From NCBI RefSeq assembly GCF_000502875.1, contig NZ_AYWX01000006.1, positions 331,666 through 371,277 on the forward strand: DNA of 39,612 nt, given 5' to 3'. This document shows positions 1 to 8,944 of the stretch, piece by piece. Within the stretch, counting starts at the first letter, position 1, and the number at the start of each line of letters is the position of its first letter. The position numbers and the translations under genes are program-made. Below the pieces are notes generated by a model. That model was not told the DNA's origin and searched no databases. It saw only the letters and a list, made by a program, of their open reading frames with translations. The stretch comes from Mesorhizobium sp. L2C084A000 (GTDB taxonomy: Bacteria; Pseudomonadota; Alphaproteobacteria; Rhizobiales; Rhizobiaceae).

Positions 1-1
1 T

Positions 2-214
2 CTCGAGCGCGAGAACCCGAACCTCGTCGGTGGCGACCAGGTCTGCGGCAGCCATCATCTGGCGCAGAATTTCTTGTTCCGCCCTGCGCGCGGCTATGCC
101 GGCTGGAACACGCCGGTGGCGCATCTGCACCTCACCGGAGCCGCGACATGGCCGGGCGCCGGCACAGGTGCGGCGTCGGGCTTCATGCTCGCACAACAGC
201 TTGGCGGGAGGTAG
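2..214 (+). CDS. C-terminal end of a phytoene-desaturase-like NAD(P)/FAD oxidoreductase (partial)
   Basis: This frame is open from the left edge and ends with TAG at 212-214, giving 70 residues. The tail contains the segment TWPGAGTGAASGFMLA, which resembles the C-terminal FAD-contacting GAxTxPGxGxxGAxxSG segment of the CrtI/phytoene dehydrogenase-like amine-oxidase superfamily. The upstream part is missing, so the Rossmann GxGxxG motif and the substrate cannot be judged. It reads in the same direction as the ABC importer that begins 112 bases later, and could belong to the same catabolic locus. The family call rests on this one motif. The substrate is unknown; many such rhizobial proteins are not carotenoid enzymes. 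Confidence 0.6.
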   Translation, partial: LERENPNLVGGDQVCGSHHLAQNFLFRPARGYAGWNTPVAHLHLTGAATWPGAGTGAASGFMLAQQLGGR

Positions 215-325
215 GAGCCGGAGATTTCCTTGAGGCGACGAGGGGCAAGGCGCTGCTGCCCAAGAAGCCTGAACCAATGACCTAAGACGCCGCGCGCAGA
301 AACAAAACCAACAAGGGGAACGACC

Positions 326-1855
326 ATGACAATCAACAGACGTGAATTGCTGGGATACAGCGCCGCGGCACTCGGGGTGGCCGCCGTCGGCCTGCCGCAG
401 ATCGCCAAGGCGGCTGCCGGCGAACTGACCATCGCCTACAACGTCAACCTGCCATCCTGGGATCCAACCACCGGCCCCTCGGCCGTCAACCCGACCATCC
501 AGGGGCTTTACCAGTCGGTGTTCGACCAGTTCATCCCGCAGAAGCCCGATTTGTCCTTCGCGCCGGGCCTGCTCACCGAGTGGGGCTGGAACGACGACCG
601 CACCAAGATCACGATGACGGTGCGCGAAGGCGTGACCTGGCATGACGGCTCGCCGTTCACGCCAGAGGATGTGGTCTGGTCGCTGCAGCGGGCAGGTGAC
701 GAAAAGACCGGCAACCCGATCCAGTTCGTCTGGAAGAATGTCAACAACTTCAAGATCGACGGCAACAAGATCACCGGCGACGTGGTGCAGTTCGACCCGG
801 TGTATTTCAAATGGATGTCGTTCCTGACCGGCTACATCATGCCGAAGGCCTACTACGAAAAGGTCGGCGCCGAAGGCTTCGAAAAGGCGCCGATCGGCAC
901 CGGCCCCTACATGGTCGAAAAATTCGAGCGCAACGCGTTCCTGCGGCTGAAAGCCAATCCGAACTATTGGGGCGGCAAGCCGGCCTTCGAGAATGTGACG
1001 ATCAAGTTCGTCGCCGACGCGGCAAGCCGCGTCGCCGAGATCGAATCCGGCTCCTCGCAGGTGACGCTCGAAATCCCCTATGAGGAGTATGACCGGCTGA
1101 TCGCCAAGGACGGGCTGGCCGGCTCGTGCAAGAACGTTTCCGACATCGGCATGATCTTCTTCAACGACATCGAGGCGATGCTGGACAAGAACGTCCGCCA
1201 GGCCGCCGTGATGGCCGTCGACAAGAAGCTGCTGGTCGATCGGCTGCTGCGCGGCTACGGCCAGCCGATCGATACGCTGGAAACGCCGGAATACGCATCC
1301 TACGACGCGTCGATCAAGGTCGAGCACAATCCGGAAAAGGCCAAGGAATTGCTGGCCGCTTCCGGCTATTCGCCGGAAAAGCCGGTCAAGTTCACCATCC
1401 AGACGACCAAGGGCTTCAAACCCAAGGACTATGAGATGGTCCAGGCGATCGTCGGCATGTGGCGCAAGGTTGGCATCGAGGCGACGATCGAAGTCTACGA
1501 GATCGCCAAGCACTACGAACTTCGCGCCGCCGACAAGCTGGCGCCGGCGGCCTTCTACAATTGGGGCAATGCCATCGGCGATCCGACCACCTCGACCGGC
1601 TTTGCCATGTACGGCCCGAGCCCGCATTCGGTGTGGGACAGCCAGGATTTGATCGACATGATCAATCCGCTGTGGGGCGAAAAGGACGAGGCCAAGCGCA
1701 TCGCCGGCTGGAAGGCGGTCGACAAATACATCGCCGAGCAGGCCTATGTGCTGCCGCTGATGCAGTATGCGCAGCCGATCGTGCATGCCAAGGGCGTCAA
1801 TGTGGTGCAGCATGTGTCCGGCGCGCTGCTGCCGGCCCTGATGACCCCGGCCTGA
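326..1855 (+). CDS. ABC importer periplasmic binding protein, family 5 (peptide/opine/nickel type)
   Basis: The protein has 509 residues, the usual size for SBP_bac_5. It begins with a Tat-like signal: Arg5-Arg6 followed by a hydrophobic stretch and a likely cleavage site around Ala30. Family hallmarks are the early DPTTGPSAVNPTIQGLYQ segment, the PGLLTEWGW block and the GTGPYMVEKFERNAFLRLKANP block. It captures substrate in the periplasm for the permeases at 2076-3924. An AAGGGGAACGACC stretch precedes the ATG as a plausible ribosome site. It differs clearly from the DppA at 21327-22919, so this is a second importer with another ligand. The adjacent aromatic-CoA operon suggests a conjugated or unusual peptide-like ligand, which is inference only. 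Confidence 0.88.
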   Translation: MTINRRELLGYSAAALGVAAVGLPQIAKAAAGELTIAYNVNLPSWDPTTGPSAVNPTIQGLYQSVFDQFIPQKPDLSFAPGLLTEWGWNDDRTKITMTVREGVTWHDGSPFTPEDVVWSLQRAGDEKTGNPIQFVWKNVNNFKIDGNKITGDVVQFDPVYFKWMSFLTGYIMPKAYYEKVGAEGFEKAPIGTGPYMVEKFERNAFLRLKANPNYWGGKPAFENVTIKFVADAASRVAEIESGSSQVTLEIPYEEYDRLIAKDGLAGSCKNVSDIGMIFFNDIEAMLDKNVRQAAVMAVDKKLLVDRLLRGYGQPIDTLETPEYASYDASIKVEHNPEKAKELLAASGYSPEKPVKFTIQTTKGFKPKDYEMVQAIVGMWRKVGIEATIEVYEIAKHYELRAADKLAPAAFYNWGNAIGDPTTSTGFAMYGPSPHSVWDSQDLIDMINPLWGEKDEAKRIAGWKAVDKYIAEQAYVLPLMQYAQPIVHAKGVNVVQHVSGALLPALMTPA

Positions 1856-1910
1856 CCGATATGGGAAGGCACGCTGTCGTGAGGTAGCGTGTCTTCTTTA
1901 ACGACGCAGG

Positions 1911-2032
1911 CCCTCTCATCCGGCCCTTCGGGCCACCTTCTCCCCGCTGGGGAGAAGAGACTTGGCTCAGCCGTCGGCGACCTCTTCTCCCCTCGGGGAG
2001 AAGGTGGCCGTGAAGCGGCCGGATGAGGGGGC
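1911..2032. repeat. Palindromic rhizobial intergenic element (CCGGCC / GGGGAGAAG type)
   Basis: The outer arms are CCCTCTCATCCGGCC on the left and GGCCGGATGAGGGGG on the right. The inner arms contain CTTCTCCCC and GGGGAGAAG in two nested hairpins. This architecture matches the abundant RIME/REP-like palindromes of Rhizobiales as I remember them. It lies between the binding-protein gene and the first permease gene, so the transcript would fold into a large stem-loop there. Confidence 0.85.
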
Positions 2033-2075
2033 TGTTCGTTCCATCAGCCACCGAACGCAGTAGGCCTACGCCGGA

Positions 2076-3083
2076 ATGCTCCTACAAAGATTCCTGATCC
2101 GTCTGCTGACGATGCTGATCACGCTGTTCGGCGTGGCCGTCGTCGTCTTTGTCGTGATCCGCGTCGCGCCCGGCGATCCTATCGCCATGATGCTGCCGCC
2201 CGGCGCGACGGATGCCGACCTCGCCCGGCTGCGGGCGCTCTATGGGCTCGACAAGACCATCGTGCAACAATTCTTCATTTGGCTGTCGGGCGTCGCCAGG
2301 GGCGATTTCGGCACCTCGATCTCGCTGCGGCAGGATGTGCTGGGTCTCGTCTTCAACCGGCTGCCGGCGACGCTGGAGCTTGCCATCGTCGCGCTCATCA
2401 TAGCGGTGGCGCTCGGCGGCACGACGGCAATCATCGGCGCGCGCGAGCGCGGCACGGCGGTCGAGGCCGGCATCGACATCGCCAGCGGCGCGGCGCTCTC
2501 CATTCCCGACTTCCTGTGGGGCCTGGTGCTGATCCTGCTGTTCGGCGTGCTGGTGCCGATCTTCGACATTTCCGGCCGGGTGTCGCCGCAGCTCGACCTG
2601 CCTTTCGTCACCCAGTTCTATCTGTTCGAGAGCCTGTTGCGCCTGCGCCTCGACCTGACCTGGGACCTCCTGAAGCACATGCTGATGCCGGCGGTGGCGC
2701 TGGCGCTGCCGCTGGCGGCAATCATCTCGCAGCTGTTGAAACAGTCGCTGAAGGAAGTGCTCGACCTCGACTATGTCGTGCTGGCTCGGGTGAAGGGGTT
2801 CTCGGAAACGCAGGTCATCCTGCGCGAGGCGCTGAAGAACGCCGCGCTGCCAACGCTGACGCTGGTCGGTGTGCAGTTCACCTTTCTCATTGGCGGCACG
2901 GTCATCGTCGAACGGCTGTTTTCTTATGAAGGCCTCGGCAACATGGCGATCGACGCCGTCATCAACCGCGACCTGCCTTTGATTCAAGGCATCGTGCTGG
3001 TCTTCGCGCTGCTGTTCGTGCTGATCAACCTCAGCGTCGACATGATGTACGCGCTGCTCAATCCGAGGCTACGCCATGGATGA
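2076..3083 (+). CDS. ABC importer permease, DppB/OppB type
   Basis: This inner-membrane subunit of 335 residues starts with a hydrophobic helix (residues about 9-30) followed by the RVAPGDPI signature typical of DppB-like permeases. Several further membrane spans follow, and an EAA-type loop (REALKNAALP) near residue 250 docks the ATPase. It pairs with the permease beginning eight bases before its end. The start ATG at 2076 has only a weak ribosome site just after the palindromic element, so its translation may depend on the surrounding mRNA structure. Confidence 0.92.
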   Translation: MLLQRFLIRLLTMLITLFGVAVVVFVVIRVAPGDPIAMMLPPGATDADLARLRALYGLDKTIVQQFFIWLSGVARGDFGTSISLRQDVLGLVFNRLPATLELAIVALIIAVALGGTTAIIGARERGTAVEAGIDIASGAALSIPDFLWGLVLILLFGVLVPIFDISGRVSPQLDLPFVTQFYLFESLLRLRLDLTWDLLKHMLMPAVALALPLAAIISQLLKQSLKEVLDLDYVVLARVKGFSETQVILREALKNAALPTLTLVGVQFTFLIGGTVIVERLFSYEGLGNMAIDAVINRDLPLIQGIVLVFALLFVLINLSVDMMYALLNPRLRHG

Positions 3084-3924
3084 GGGTCGTGCTCAAAGGC
3101 GAGGTGTGTCGCCACGTTTGTGGCTTGCCGGCGGCTGGCTGCTGCTGGCGCTGCTGGCCGCGATCTTCGCACCGCTGGTCGGGCCGCAGGACCCACTGGC
3201 GCAGGATTTGATGCTGGAACGGCTGCCGCCATTCTGGATGAATGGCGCCGAACCCGGCTATTGGCTCGGCACCGACAGCCTCGGCCGCGATCTGTTGTCG
3301 AGGCTGATCTTCGGCGGCCGCATCGCCTTCATCGTCGCCTTTTCCGCAGCCATCGCTGCGTGCCTGGTCGGTTCGACGCTCGGCCTGATCGCAGGCTATT
3401 TCGGCGGTTGGGCCGACCGCATCATCTCGCGCGTCGTCGATGTCTGGATGGCGTTTCCGCCGGTGCTGTTCGCCATATTGCTCGTGGCGGTGCTTGGCAC
3501 GGGCTTGAGTTCCGTCATCCTGGCCATCGCCATCATCGACTGGACGCGTTTTTGCCGGGTGATCCGTGCCGAGACGATGGGTCAGTCGCACATGGACTAT
3601 GTCGAGAACGCCCGCATCGCCGGCTATGGCCGCATCGGCATCATGCTGCGCGAAGTGCTGCCCAATGTGGTGCCGTCGATCGTCGCATTGCTGTCGCTGG
3701 AAATGGGCATCGCCGTCATCGTCGAGGCGATCCTGTCCTTCGTCAATCTGTCGATCTCGACCGACGATCCGACCTGGGGCGGCATCATCGCCGAGGGCCG
3801 GCTGTCGATCCATCAGGCCTGGTGGGTGCTGGTGTTCCCGCTGATTACGCTGATCCTGACCGTGCTGTCGTTCAGCCAGTTCGGCGAGGCGCTGAAGACG
3901 CGTTTCGATCCGGTGCTGCGATGA
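3076..3924 (+). CDS. ABC importer permease, DppC/OppC type
   Basis: The protein has 282 residues, with a cytoplasmic N-terminus and a first membrane helix at about residues 14-32. The LGTDSLGRDLLSRLIFGGR block, characteristic of DppC/OppC permeases, follows. The EAA loop is represented by LREVLPNVVPSIVALL. The reading frame overlaps the upstream permease by eight bases and the downstream ATPase by four (ATGA), indicating translational coupling within one operon. It forms the translocation channel together with the 2076-3083 product. Confidence 0.92.
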   Translation: MDEGRAQRRGVSPRLWLAGGWLLLALLAAIFAPLVGPQDPLAQDLMLERLPPFWMNGAEPGYWLGTDSLGRDLLSRLIFGGRIAFIVAFSAAIAACLVGSTLGLIAGYFGGWADRIISRVVDVWMAFPPVLFAILLVAVLGTGLSSVILAIAIIDWTRFCRVIRAETMGQSHMDYVENARIAGYGRIGIMLREVLPNVVPSIVALLSLEMGIAVIVEAILSFVNLSISTDDPTWGGIIAEGRLSIHQAWWVLVFPLITLILTVLSFSQFGEALKTRFDPVLR

Positions 3925-4799
3925 GCGGCTGTCTCGACATCAGGGATCTGAGCGCGGTGCTGCCCAACGGCCAGCGCGTGCTGCGATCGGTGTCGCTTGC
4001 GGTCCAGCCCGGTGAAGTCTGCGCGCTGGTCGGCGAAAGCGGCGCCGGCAAGACGATGATCGGCAAGGCGGTGCTCGGCGTCCTGCCTTCGAGTGTGCGC
4101 ATTGTCGAAGGCGACATGCGGCTTGAAGGCGAAGACCTCGGCAAGCTTCCGCCCAAGGCACGGCGCACGCTGATCGGGGCACGCACGGCGCTGATCCCGC
4201 AGGACCCGCTGACAGCGCTTAACCCGTCGCGCCGCGTCGGCTCGCAGATGACTGACCGGCTGGTGCGCATCCTCGGCTGGAGTGGCGAGAGGGCCGATAC
4301 CCGCATTCGGCAATTGCTGGACGAGGTGCAAATCCGCGATCCCGACCGTGTGCTGAAAAGCTATCCGCACGAACTGTCAGGCGGCATGCGCCAGCGCGTG
4401 CTGATCGCCGCCGCCTTCGCCGCGGAGCCAAGGCTGATCGTCGCCGACGAGCCGACCACGGCTCTCGATGTGACCGTACAAAAACAGATCCTGCGGCTGA
4501 TCGTGCAGTTGCAGCGCGAGCACGGCACGGCGATCCTGTTCGTCACCCATGACCTCGGCGTCGTCGCCAAGATCAGCCAGAAGGTATCGGTGCTCTATGC
4601 CGGCAAGGTGGTGGAGGAGGCCGAGACCGCAGCGCTCTTCGCCGCGCCGCAGCACCCCTATACACGAGCGCTGATGGCGGCGACGCCACGCTACACCGAT
4701 CCTTTCGCCTCGCTGAAGCCGGTGGACGAGGCGGTTCTGGCCGGGCTTGCTTCGGAGATCGCTGCCGCCGACCAAGCCTGGAGGCGGCCGCATGGCTGA
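3921..4799 (+). CDS. ABC importer ATPase, DppD/OppD type
   Basis: The ATG at 3921 sits in an ATGA overlap with the upstream permease and gives 292 residues; longer open frame upstream is read-through inside the permease gene. Walker A is GESGAGKT (38-45), the ABC signature LSGGMRQRV (152-160) and Walker [12 protein letters not shown] (173-183). The oligopeptide-transporter C-terminal extension contains the HPYTRALM segment typical of the OppD/DppD family. It hydrolyses ATP as a heterodimer with the next gene's product. The signature Gln is replaced by Met (LSGGM), which is common in DppD-like subunits. Confidence 0.92.
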   Translation: MSGCLDIRDLSAVLPNGQRVLRSVSLAVQPGEVCALVGESGAGKTMIGKAVLGVLPSSVRIVEGDMRLEGEDLGKLPPKARRTLIGARTALIPQDPLTALNPSRRVGSQMTDRLVRILGWSGERADTRIRQLLDEVQIRDPDRVLKSYPHELSGGMRQRVLIAAAFAAEPRLIVADEPTTALDVTVQKQILRLIVQLQREHGTAILFVTHDLGVVAKISQKVSVLYAGKVVEEAETAALFAAPQHPYTRALMAATPRYTDPFASLKPVDEAVLAGLASEIAAADQAWRRPHG

Positions 4800-5628
4800 G
4801 CCACTGTTCTCCGTGCGCGGGCTGAAGGTCGCGCTGCCCGACATGACGCGCAAGCCACTGATCGGCCGCGCGCCATTGGTCGAAATCCTGAAGGGCCTGG
4901 ACTTCGACCTGCCCAAGAGCTCGGTGACCGGCATCGTCGGCGAATCCGGATCGGGAAAATCAACGCTCGGCCGCGCTTTGGTACGCCTGCTGGAACCCAG
5001 CGCAGGCAGCATCACTTTCGACGGCCGCGACATCACCCATCTGCCGGAAGCCGAACTGCGGCCGCTGCGCCGCAATCTGCAGATGATCTTCCAGGATCCG
5101 ATGTCGTCGCTCAACCCGCGCCGCACCATTGCCAGCATCATCGCCGCGCCGCTGAAACAGAACGGCCTTGGCGACAATCTGAAGGCACGCGTCGCCGAGG
5201 CGCTGCAGCGTGTCGGCCTGCCGCAGAGTTTTGCCAGCCGCTACCGCCACGAACTGTCGGGCGGCCAGCGCCAGCGCGTCGGCATTGCGCGCGCTCTGGC
5301 GCTGTCGCCGAAATTCGTGCTGGCCGACGAGATCGTCTCCGGCCTCGACGTATCGACGCAAGCGCAGATCCTGACGCTGCTGGAAAAGCTGGCGGCGGAA
5401 ATGGGGCTGACCATCGCTTTCATCAGCCACGATCTGTCTGTTATTCGGCGGCTGTGCCGGCAAGTGATCGTCATGCGCGAAGGCATGATCGTCGAAGCGA
5501 GCGCCACCGACGCCCTGTTCGACAAGCCGCAGCAGGCCTACACGCGCGACCTGATCGCAGCCATTCCGCTGCCCGAGATCGATGCGAGCTGGCTGGACAT
5601 TCCTGCCGCCGCCAAGACGCCGACATGA
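4792..5628 (+). CDS. ABC importer ATPase, DppF/OppF type
   Basis: The ATG at 4792 gives 278 residues and overlaps the upstream ATPase by eight bases. An in-frame TTG at 4747 is possible but lies deep inside the previous gene. Walker A is GESGSGKST (50-58), the signature LSGGQRQRV (155-163), and Walker B reads VLADEIVSGLD. The usual DEPVSALD Pro and Ala are Ile and Gly here; the catalytic Glu is kept. The QDPMSSLNPR block is the Q-loop region common to the OppF/DppF family. It completes a five-gene importer at 326-5628. Confidence 0.92.
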   Translation: MAEPLFSVRGLKVALPDMTRKPLIGRAPLVEILKGLDFDLPKSSVTGIVGESGSGKSTLGRALVRLLEPSAGSITFDGRDITHLPEAELRPLRRNLQMIFQDPMSSLNPRRTIASIIAAPLKQNGLGDNLKARVAEALQRVGLPQSFASRYRHELSGGQRQRVGIARALALSPKFVLADEIVSGLDVSTQAQILTLLEKLAAEMGLTIAFISHDLSVIRRLCRQVIVMREGMIVEASATDALFDKPQQAYTRDLIAAIPLPEIDASWLDIPAAAKTPT

Positions 5629-5706
5629 ATGCATACGCACGCCGAAGAGCGGGCCTCGGACGTGCGACCACAAAGACCCAAGTCCCGTCAAATGGAGAGG
5701 ACTGAC

Positions 5707-6306
5707 ATGAAGACCAAAATCGCAATTGCAACGCTCGCCGCCGCGATGCTCGGCAGCGCCGGCATGGCCTCGGCGGATTCGATCCCGGGCATGCGCGGCC
5801 ACGACCACACCGGCATCACCGTTCCCGACATGAAGCAGGCGGTCGACTTCTTCACCGAGGTGGTCGGCTGCAAGAAGGCGATGTCGTTCGGCCCGTTCGC
5901 CGACGACAAGGGCACCTTCATGCAGGATCTCCTGGGCGTCGATCCCAAGGCAGTCATTGAGCAGGTCACCATGGTGCGTTGCGGCTATGGATCGAACATC
6001 GAGCTGTTCAAATACACCGCGCCCGACCAGAAGAACCTGACGCCGAAGAACAGCGACATAGGCGGCTTCCACATCGCCTTCTATGTCGACGACGTCGCCG
6101 CCGCCAAGGCCTATCTCGACGGTAGGGGCGTCAAGACGCGGATGGGGCCGTTGCCGGTCAATGAAGGGCCGGCCGCCGGCCAGACCATCCTCTACTTCCA
6201 GGCGCCGTGGGGGCTGCAACTGGAAGCGATCAGCTATCCCTCGGGCATGGCTTACGAGAAGGGTGCCGAGACCGTTTTGTGGAGCCCGAAGAACCCGGGA
6301 AAATGA
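5707..6306 (+). CDS. Exported VOC-fold (glyoxalase/extradiol dioxygenase superfamily) protein
   Basis: The ATG at 5707 is preceded by GGAGAGG, giving 199 residues. The first 23 residues form a Sec-type signal peptide (KTK, a hydrophobic Ala-rich core, ending ASA before Asp24). Two VOC half-domains follow. Candidate metal ligands in the four expected places are His34 (HTGITV), Glu99 (NIELF), His122 (GFHIAFYV) and Glu173 (LQLEAI). Such proteins bind a divalent metal and act as lyases, isomerases, dioxygenases or resistance proteins; the reaction here cannot be told. It follows the ABC importer by 78 bases in the same direction, so it may process or bind the importer's substrate in the periplasm. 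Export is unusual for this superfamily. Confidence 0.8.
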   Translation: MKTKIAIATLAAAMLGSAGMASADSIPGMRGHDHTGITVPDMKQAVDFFTEVVGCKKAMSFGPFADDKGTFMQDLLGVDPKAVIEQVTMVRCGYGSNIELFKYTAPDQKNLTPKNSDIGGFHIAFYVDDVAAAKAYLDGRGVKTRMGPLPVNEGPAAGQTILYFQAPWGLQLEAISYPSGMAYEKGAETVLWSPKNPGK

Positions 6307-6313
6307 TGGAAAC

Positions 6314-6342
6314 GCGTGCTTGCGGATGCTCTGCAAGCACGC
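6314..6342 (+). terminator. Hairpin after the VOC gene, possible terminator
   Basis: The inverted repeat GCGTGCTTGC / GCAAGCACGC has a 10-bp stem and a 9-base loop. It starts eight bases after the VOC stop codon. No T-tract follows, so it may only stabilise the 3' end or act weakly. It separates the importer operon from the aromatic operon. Confidence 0.45.
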
Positions 6343-6365
6343 CACACAAATGCGACGTTGAATCA

Positions 6366-6392
6366 TTTCGATATGAAACTTTAAGCTTGAAA
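6366..6392. promoter_or_regulatory. Tandem dyad operator candidate upstream of the monooxygenase/reductase fusion
   Basis: Two adjacent 13-base dyads, TTTCGATATGAAA (6366-6378) and TTTAAGCTTGAAA (6380-6392), lie 55-80 bases before the ATG at 6448, in the only AT-rich stretch of this gap. A similar pair stands at 14311-14338 and a single copy at 14218-14231. This size and symmetry fit a MarR-family dimer site, and a MarR gene is the third gene of this operon. The regulator assignment is inference. Confidence 0.5.
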
Positions 6393-6447
6393 TAATTTAC
6401 CTTCGGCGCGATACTCGAAACCAGCAAGCGAAGAGGAGATCGCAGAC

Positions 6448-8742
6448 ATGAAGGTTGCGGTTCTCGGCGGTGGACCAGCCGGCCTCTACTTTGCCATTTC
6501 TATGAAGCTCAGGGACGCCGCGCATGATGTGACGGTGTTCGAGCGCAACCGCGCCGACGACACGTTCGGCTGGGGTGTCGTGCTGTCGGCCGAGACGCTC
6601 GACAATCTGTCGAAAAACGATCCGGTCAGTGCCGTCTGGATCAAGAAGCACTTTGCGTATTGGGACGACATCGCCGTCATCCATAACGGCGTGCGCACGG
6701 TCTCATCAGGGCACGGTTTCTGCGGCATCGGCCGCAAGCGGCTGCTGGTCCTGCTGCAGCGCCGGGCGCGCGAACTCGGCGTCAAGCTGATGTTCCAGAC
6801 CGACATTGCAGATCCCAAGCCCTACATGGAGACGCATGATCTGGTCGTCGCGGCCGACGGCCTGAACTCCAGGGCGCGCAACAGTTTCGTCGACATCTTC
6901 AAGCCCGACATCGACACTCGCAAATGCAAGTTCGTCTGGCTCGGCACCAACCAGAAGTTCGACGACGCCTTCACCTTTATCTTCGAGAAGACCGAGCATG
7001 GCTGGGTGTGGGCGCACGCCTACCAGTTCGACAGCGACACCGCGACCTTCATCGTCGAGTGCAGCGAACAGACCTGGACTGCTTTCGGCTTCGGCGCGAT
7101 GTCGCAGCAGGAATCGATCGCCGTTTGTGAGCGGATCTTCGAAAAACATCTCGGCGGCCACGCGCTGATGACCAATGCCAACCATATCCGTGGTTCCGCC
7201 TGGATCAATTTTCCGCGCGTGCTGTGCGAGCGCTGGTCCTACAAGAATCTGGCACTGATGGGCGATGCGGCGGCATCGGCGCATTTCTCGATCGGCTCCG
7301 GCACCAAGCTGGCACTGGAAAGTGCCGTGGCTCTGGCCGAGTATGTCGAAACCGAGCCGGACCTCGACGCCGCCTTCCGTAGATATGAGGATGCCCGCCG
7401 CACCGAGGTGCTGAAGCTGCAATCGGCGGCGCGCAATTCGCTGGAATGGTTCGAGGAGGTCGAGCGCTATCTCGGCCTCGATCCGGTGCAGTTCAACTAC
7501 TCGCTTTTGACCCGCTCGCAGCGCATCAGCCACGAGAATTTGCGGCTGCGCGATGCCGAATGGCTGGGCGGTGCGGAGGAATGGTTCCAGCGCCAGGCGG
7601 GCGCCGGCGGCAACAGCCTGCGCCGCGCGCCGATGTTCGCGCCGTTCAAGCTGCGCGACATGAGGCTGCACAACCGTATCGTCGTCTCGCCAATGGCGCA
7701 GTACAAGGCCGTCGACGGCTGCCCGACCGACTGGCATTTCACCCATTATGCCGAGCGGGCCAAGGGCGGCGCCGGCCTCATCTATATCGAGATGACCTGC
7801 GTCAGCCCGGAAGGGCGGATCACACCCGGCTGCCCCGGCTTCTACGCGCCCGAACATGAGGTGGCGTGGAAGCGGCTGGTCGACTTCGTCCACACCGAGA
7901 CAGAAGCCAAGATCTGCGCCCAGATCGGCCATTCCGGCGCCAAGGGCTCGACCCGGCTTGGCTGGGAGGGCACCGACGTGCCGTTGGTCTCAGGCAACTG
8001 GCCGGTTATGGCGGCCTCGACCGTCGCGTGGTCGCCGCAGAATCAGGTGCCGAAGGCGATGGACCGCGCCGACATGGACCGCGTGCGCGACGAATTCGTG
8101 ACCTCTGCCGAGATGGCCGATCGCTGCGGCTTCGACATGCTCGAGATCCACGCCGCGCACGGCTATCTCCTGTCGTCCTTCATCACGCCGGTTACCAACC
8201 GGCGCACCGATGCCTATGGCGGTTCGCTGGATAATCGCATGCGCTATCCCCTCGAAATCTTCCGCGCGGTGCGCTCCGCCTGGCCGGCGGAGAAGCCGAT
8301 CTCGATGCGCATTTCGGCCAATGACTGGGTCGGCATCGAAGGTGTGACGCCAGCCGATGCGGTCGAGATCGCGCGGCTGCTGCATGAGGCCGGCGTCGAC
8401 ATTTGCGACGTCTCGGCCGGCCAGACCTCGGCACTGGCGAAGCCGGTCTATGGCCGCATGTTCCAGACGCCGTTTTCCGACCGCATCCGCAACGAGGTCG
8501 GCATGGCCACCATGGCGGTCGGCAACATCTACGAGCCGGACCATGTCAACTCGATCCTGATGGCCGGCCGCGCCGATCTGGTGGCGCTGGCACGGCCGCA
8601 TCTCGCCGATCCCTACTGGACGCTACATGCCGCCGTCACGCTCGGCGACCGTGGCGTCAAATGGCCAGATCCCTATCTGCCCGGGCGCGACCAGCTCTAC
8701 CGTCTGGCCGAGCGCGACGCGGCAGCGGGGCTGAAAGTATGA
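6448..8742 (+). CDS. Bifunctional flavin monooxygenase / old-yellow-enzyme reductase (salicylyl-CoA 5-hydroxylase or 2-aminobenzoyl-CoA monooxygenase/reductase type)
   Basis: The 764-residue fusion starts at an ATG preceded by GAGGAG. The N-terminal half (to about residue 380) is a class A flavin monooxygenase, with GGGPAG at 7-12 and the FAD-ribityl Gly272-Asp273 motif. From about residue 392 it is an NADH:flavin oxidoreductase of the old yellow enzyme family ([20 protein letters not shown]), with the active-site pair His568/His571 in HAAHGYL. The same two-domain order is known for 2-aminobenzoyl-CoA monooxygenase/reductase of Azoarcus evansii, which hydroxylates and then reduces the ring of the CoA thioester. 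The name salicylyl-CoA 5-hydroxylase/oxidoreductase is also used for this architecture. The substrate is therefore probably an aryl-CoA, but which one is unresolved. No aryl-CoA ligase is encoded nearby. Confidence 0.9.
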   Translation: MKVAVLGGGPAGLYFAISMKLRDAAHDVTVFERNRADDTFGWGVVLSAETLDNLSKNDPVSAVWIKKHFAYWDDIAVIHNGVRTVSSGHGFCGIGRKRLLVLLQRRARELGVKLMFQTDIADPKPYMETHDLVVAADGLNSRARNSFVDIFKPDIDTRKCKFVWLGTNQKFDDAFTFIFEKTEHGWVWAHAYQFDSDTATFIVECSEQTWTAFGFGAMSQQESIAVCERIFEKHLGGHALMTNANHIRGSAWINFPRVLCERWSYKNLALMGDAAASAHFSIGSGTKLALESAVALAEYVETEPDLDAAFRRYEDARRTEVLKLQSAARNSLEWFEEVERYLGLDPVQFNYSLLTRSQRISHENLRLRDAEWLGGAEEWFQRQAGAGGNSLRRAPMFAPFKLRDMRLHNRIVVSPMAQYKAVDGCPTDWHFTHYAERAKGGAGLIYIEMTCVSPEGRITPGCPGFYAPEHEVAWKRLVDFVHTETEAKICAQIGHSGAKGSTRLGWEGTDVPLVSGNWPVMAASTVAWSPQNQVPKAMDRADMDRVRDEFVTSAEMADRCGFDMLEIHAAHGYLLSSFITPVTNRRTDAYGGSLDNRMRYPLEIFRAVRSAWPAEKPISMRISANDWVGIEGVTPADAVEIARLLHEAGVDICDVSAGQTSALAKPVYGRMFQTPFSDRIRNEVGMATMAVGNIYEPDHVNSILMAGRADLVALARPHLADPYWTLHAAVTLGDRGVKWPDPYLPGRDQLYRLAERDAAAGLKV

Positions 8743-8772
8743 TTGTTTTTCATTTGCCACGTCAGCGCTATA

Positions 8773-8914
8773 CCCCCACCCCTAGCCCCTCCCCACAAGG
8801 GGGAAGGGGACCAAGTCGCAATCGGCTCTGGAACCGCAGAAGTTTGCAATGGATGGGCGCTGTCGTAGCCTTCTCCTTCTCCCTCCCCCTTGTGGGGAGG
8901 GTTAGGGGTGGGGG
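8773..8914. repeat. Palindromic intergenic element (CCCCCACCCCTA / TAGGGGTGGGGG type)
   Basis: The left arm starts CCCCCACCCCTAGCCCCTCC and continues through CCACAAGGGGG. The right arm is its near-perfect reverse complement, ending TTAGGGGTGGGGG. The arms differ by about one base and one indel. The centre (8811-8876) is unrelated. It fills almost the whole gap between the fusion gene and the SDR gene. Confidence 0.85.
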
Positions 8915-8944
8915 CACTTGGCGCCAAGTTTCGAGGATTGGCGC

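Noticed and set aside
1911..2032. Insertion sequence ends
   Set aside because: The element is far too short for a transposase gene and has no visible target duplication; it fits a non-coding palindromic element.
3120..3920. Upstream extension of the first ATPase gene
   Set aside because: The frame is open by chance within the permease gene; the ABC domain begins right after the ATG at 3921, in an ATGA overlap.
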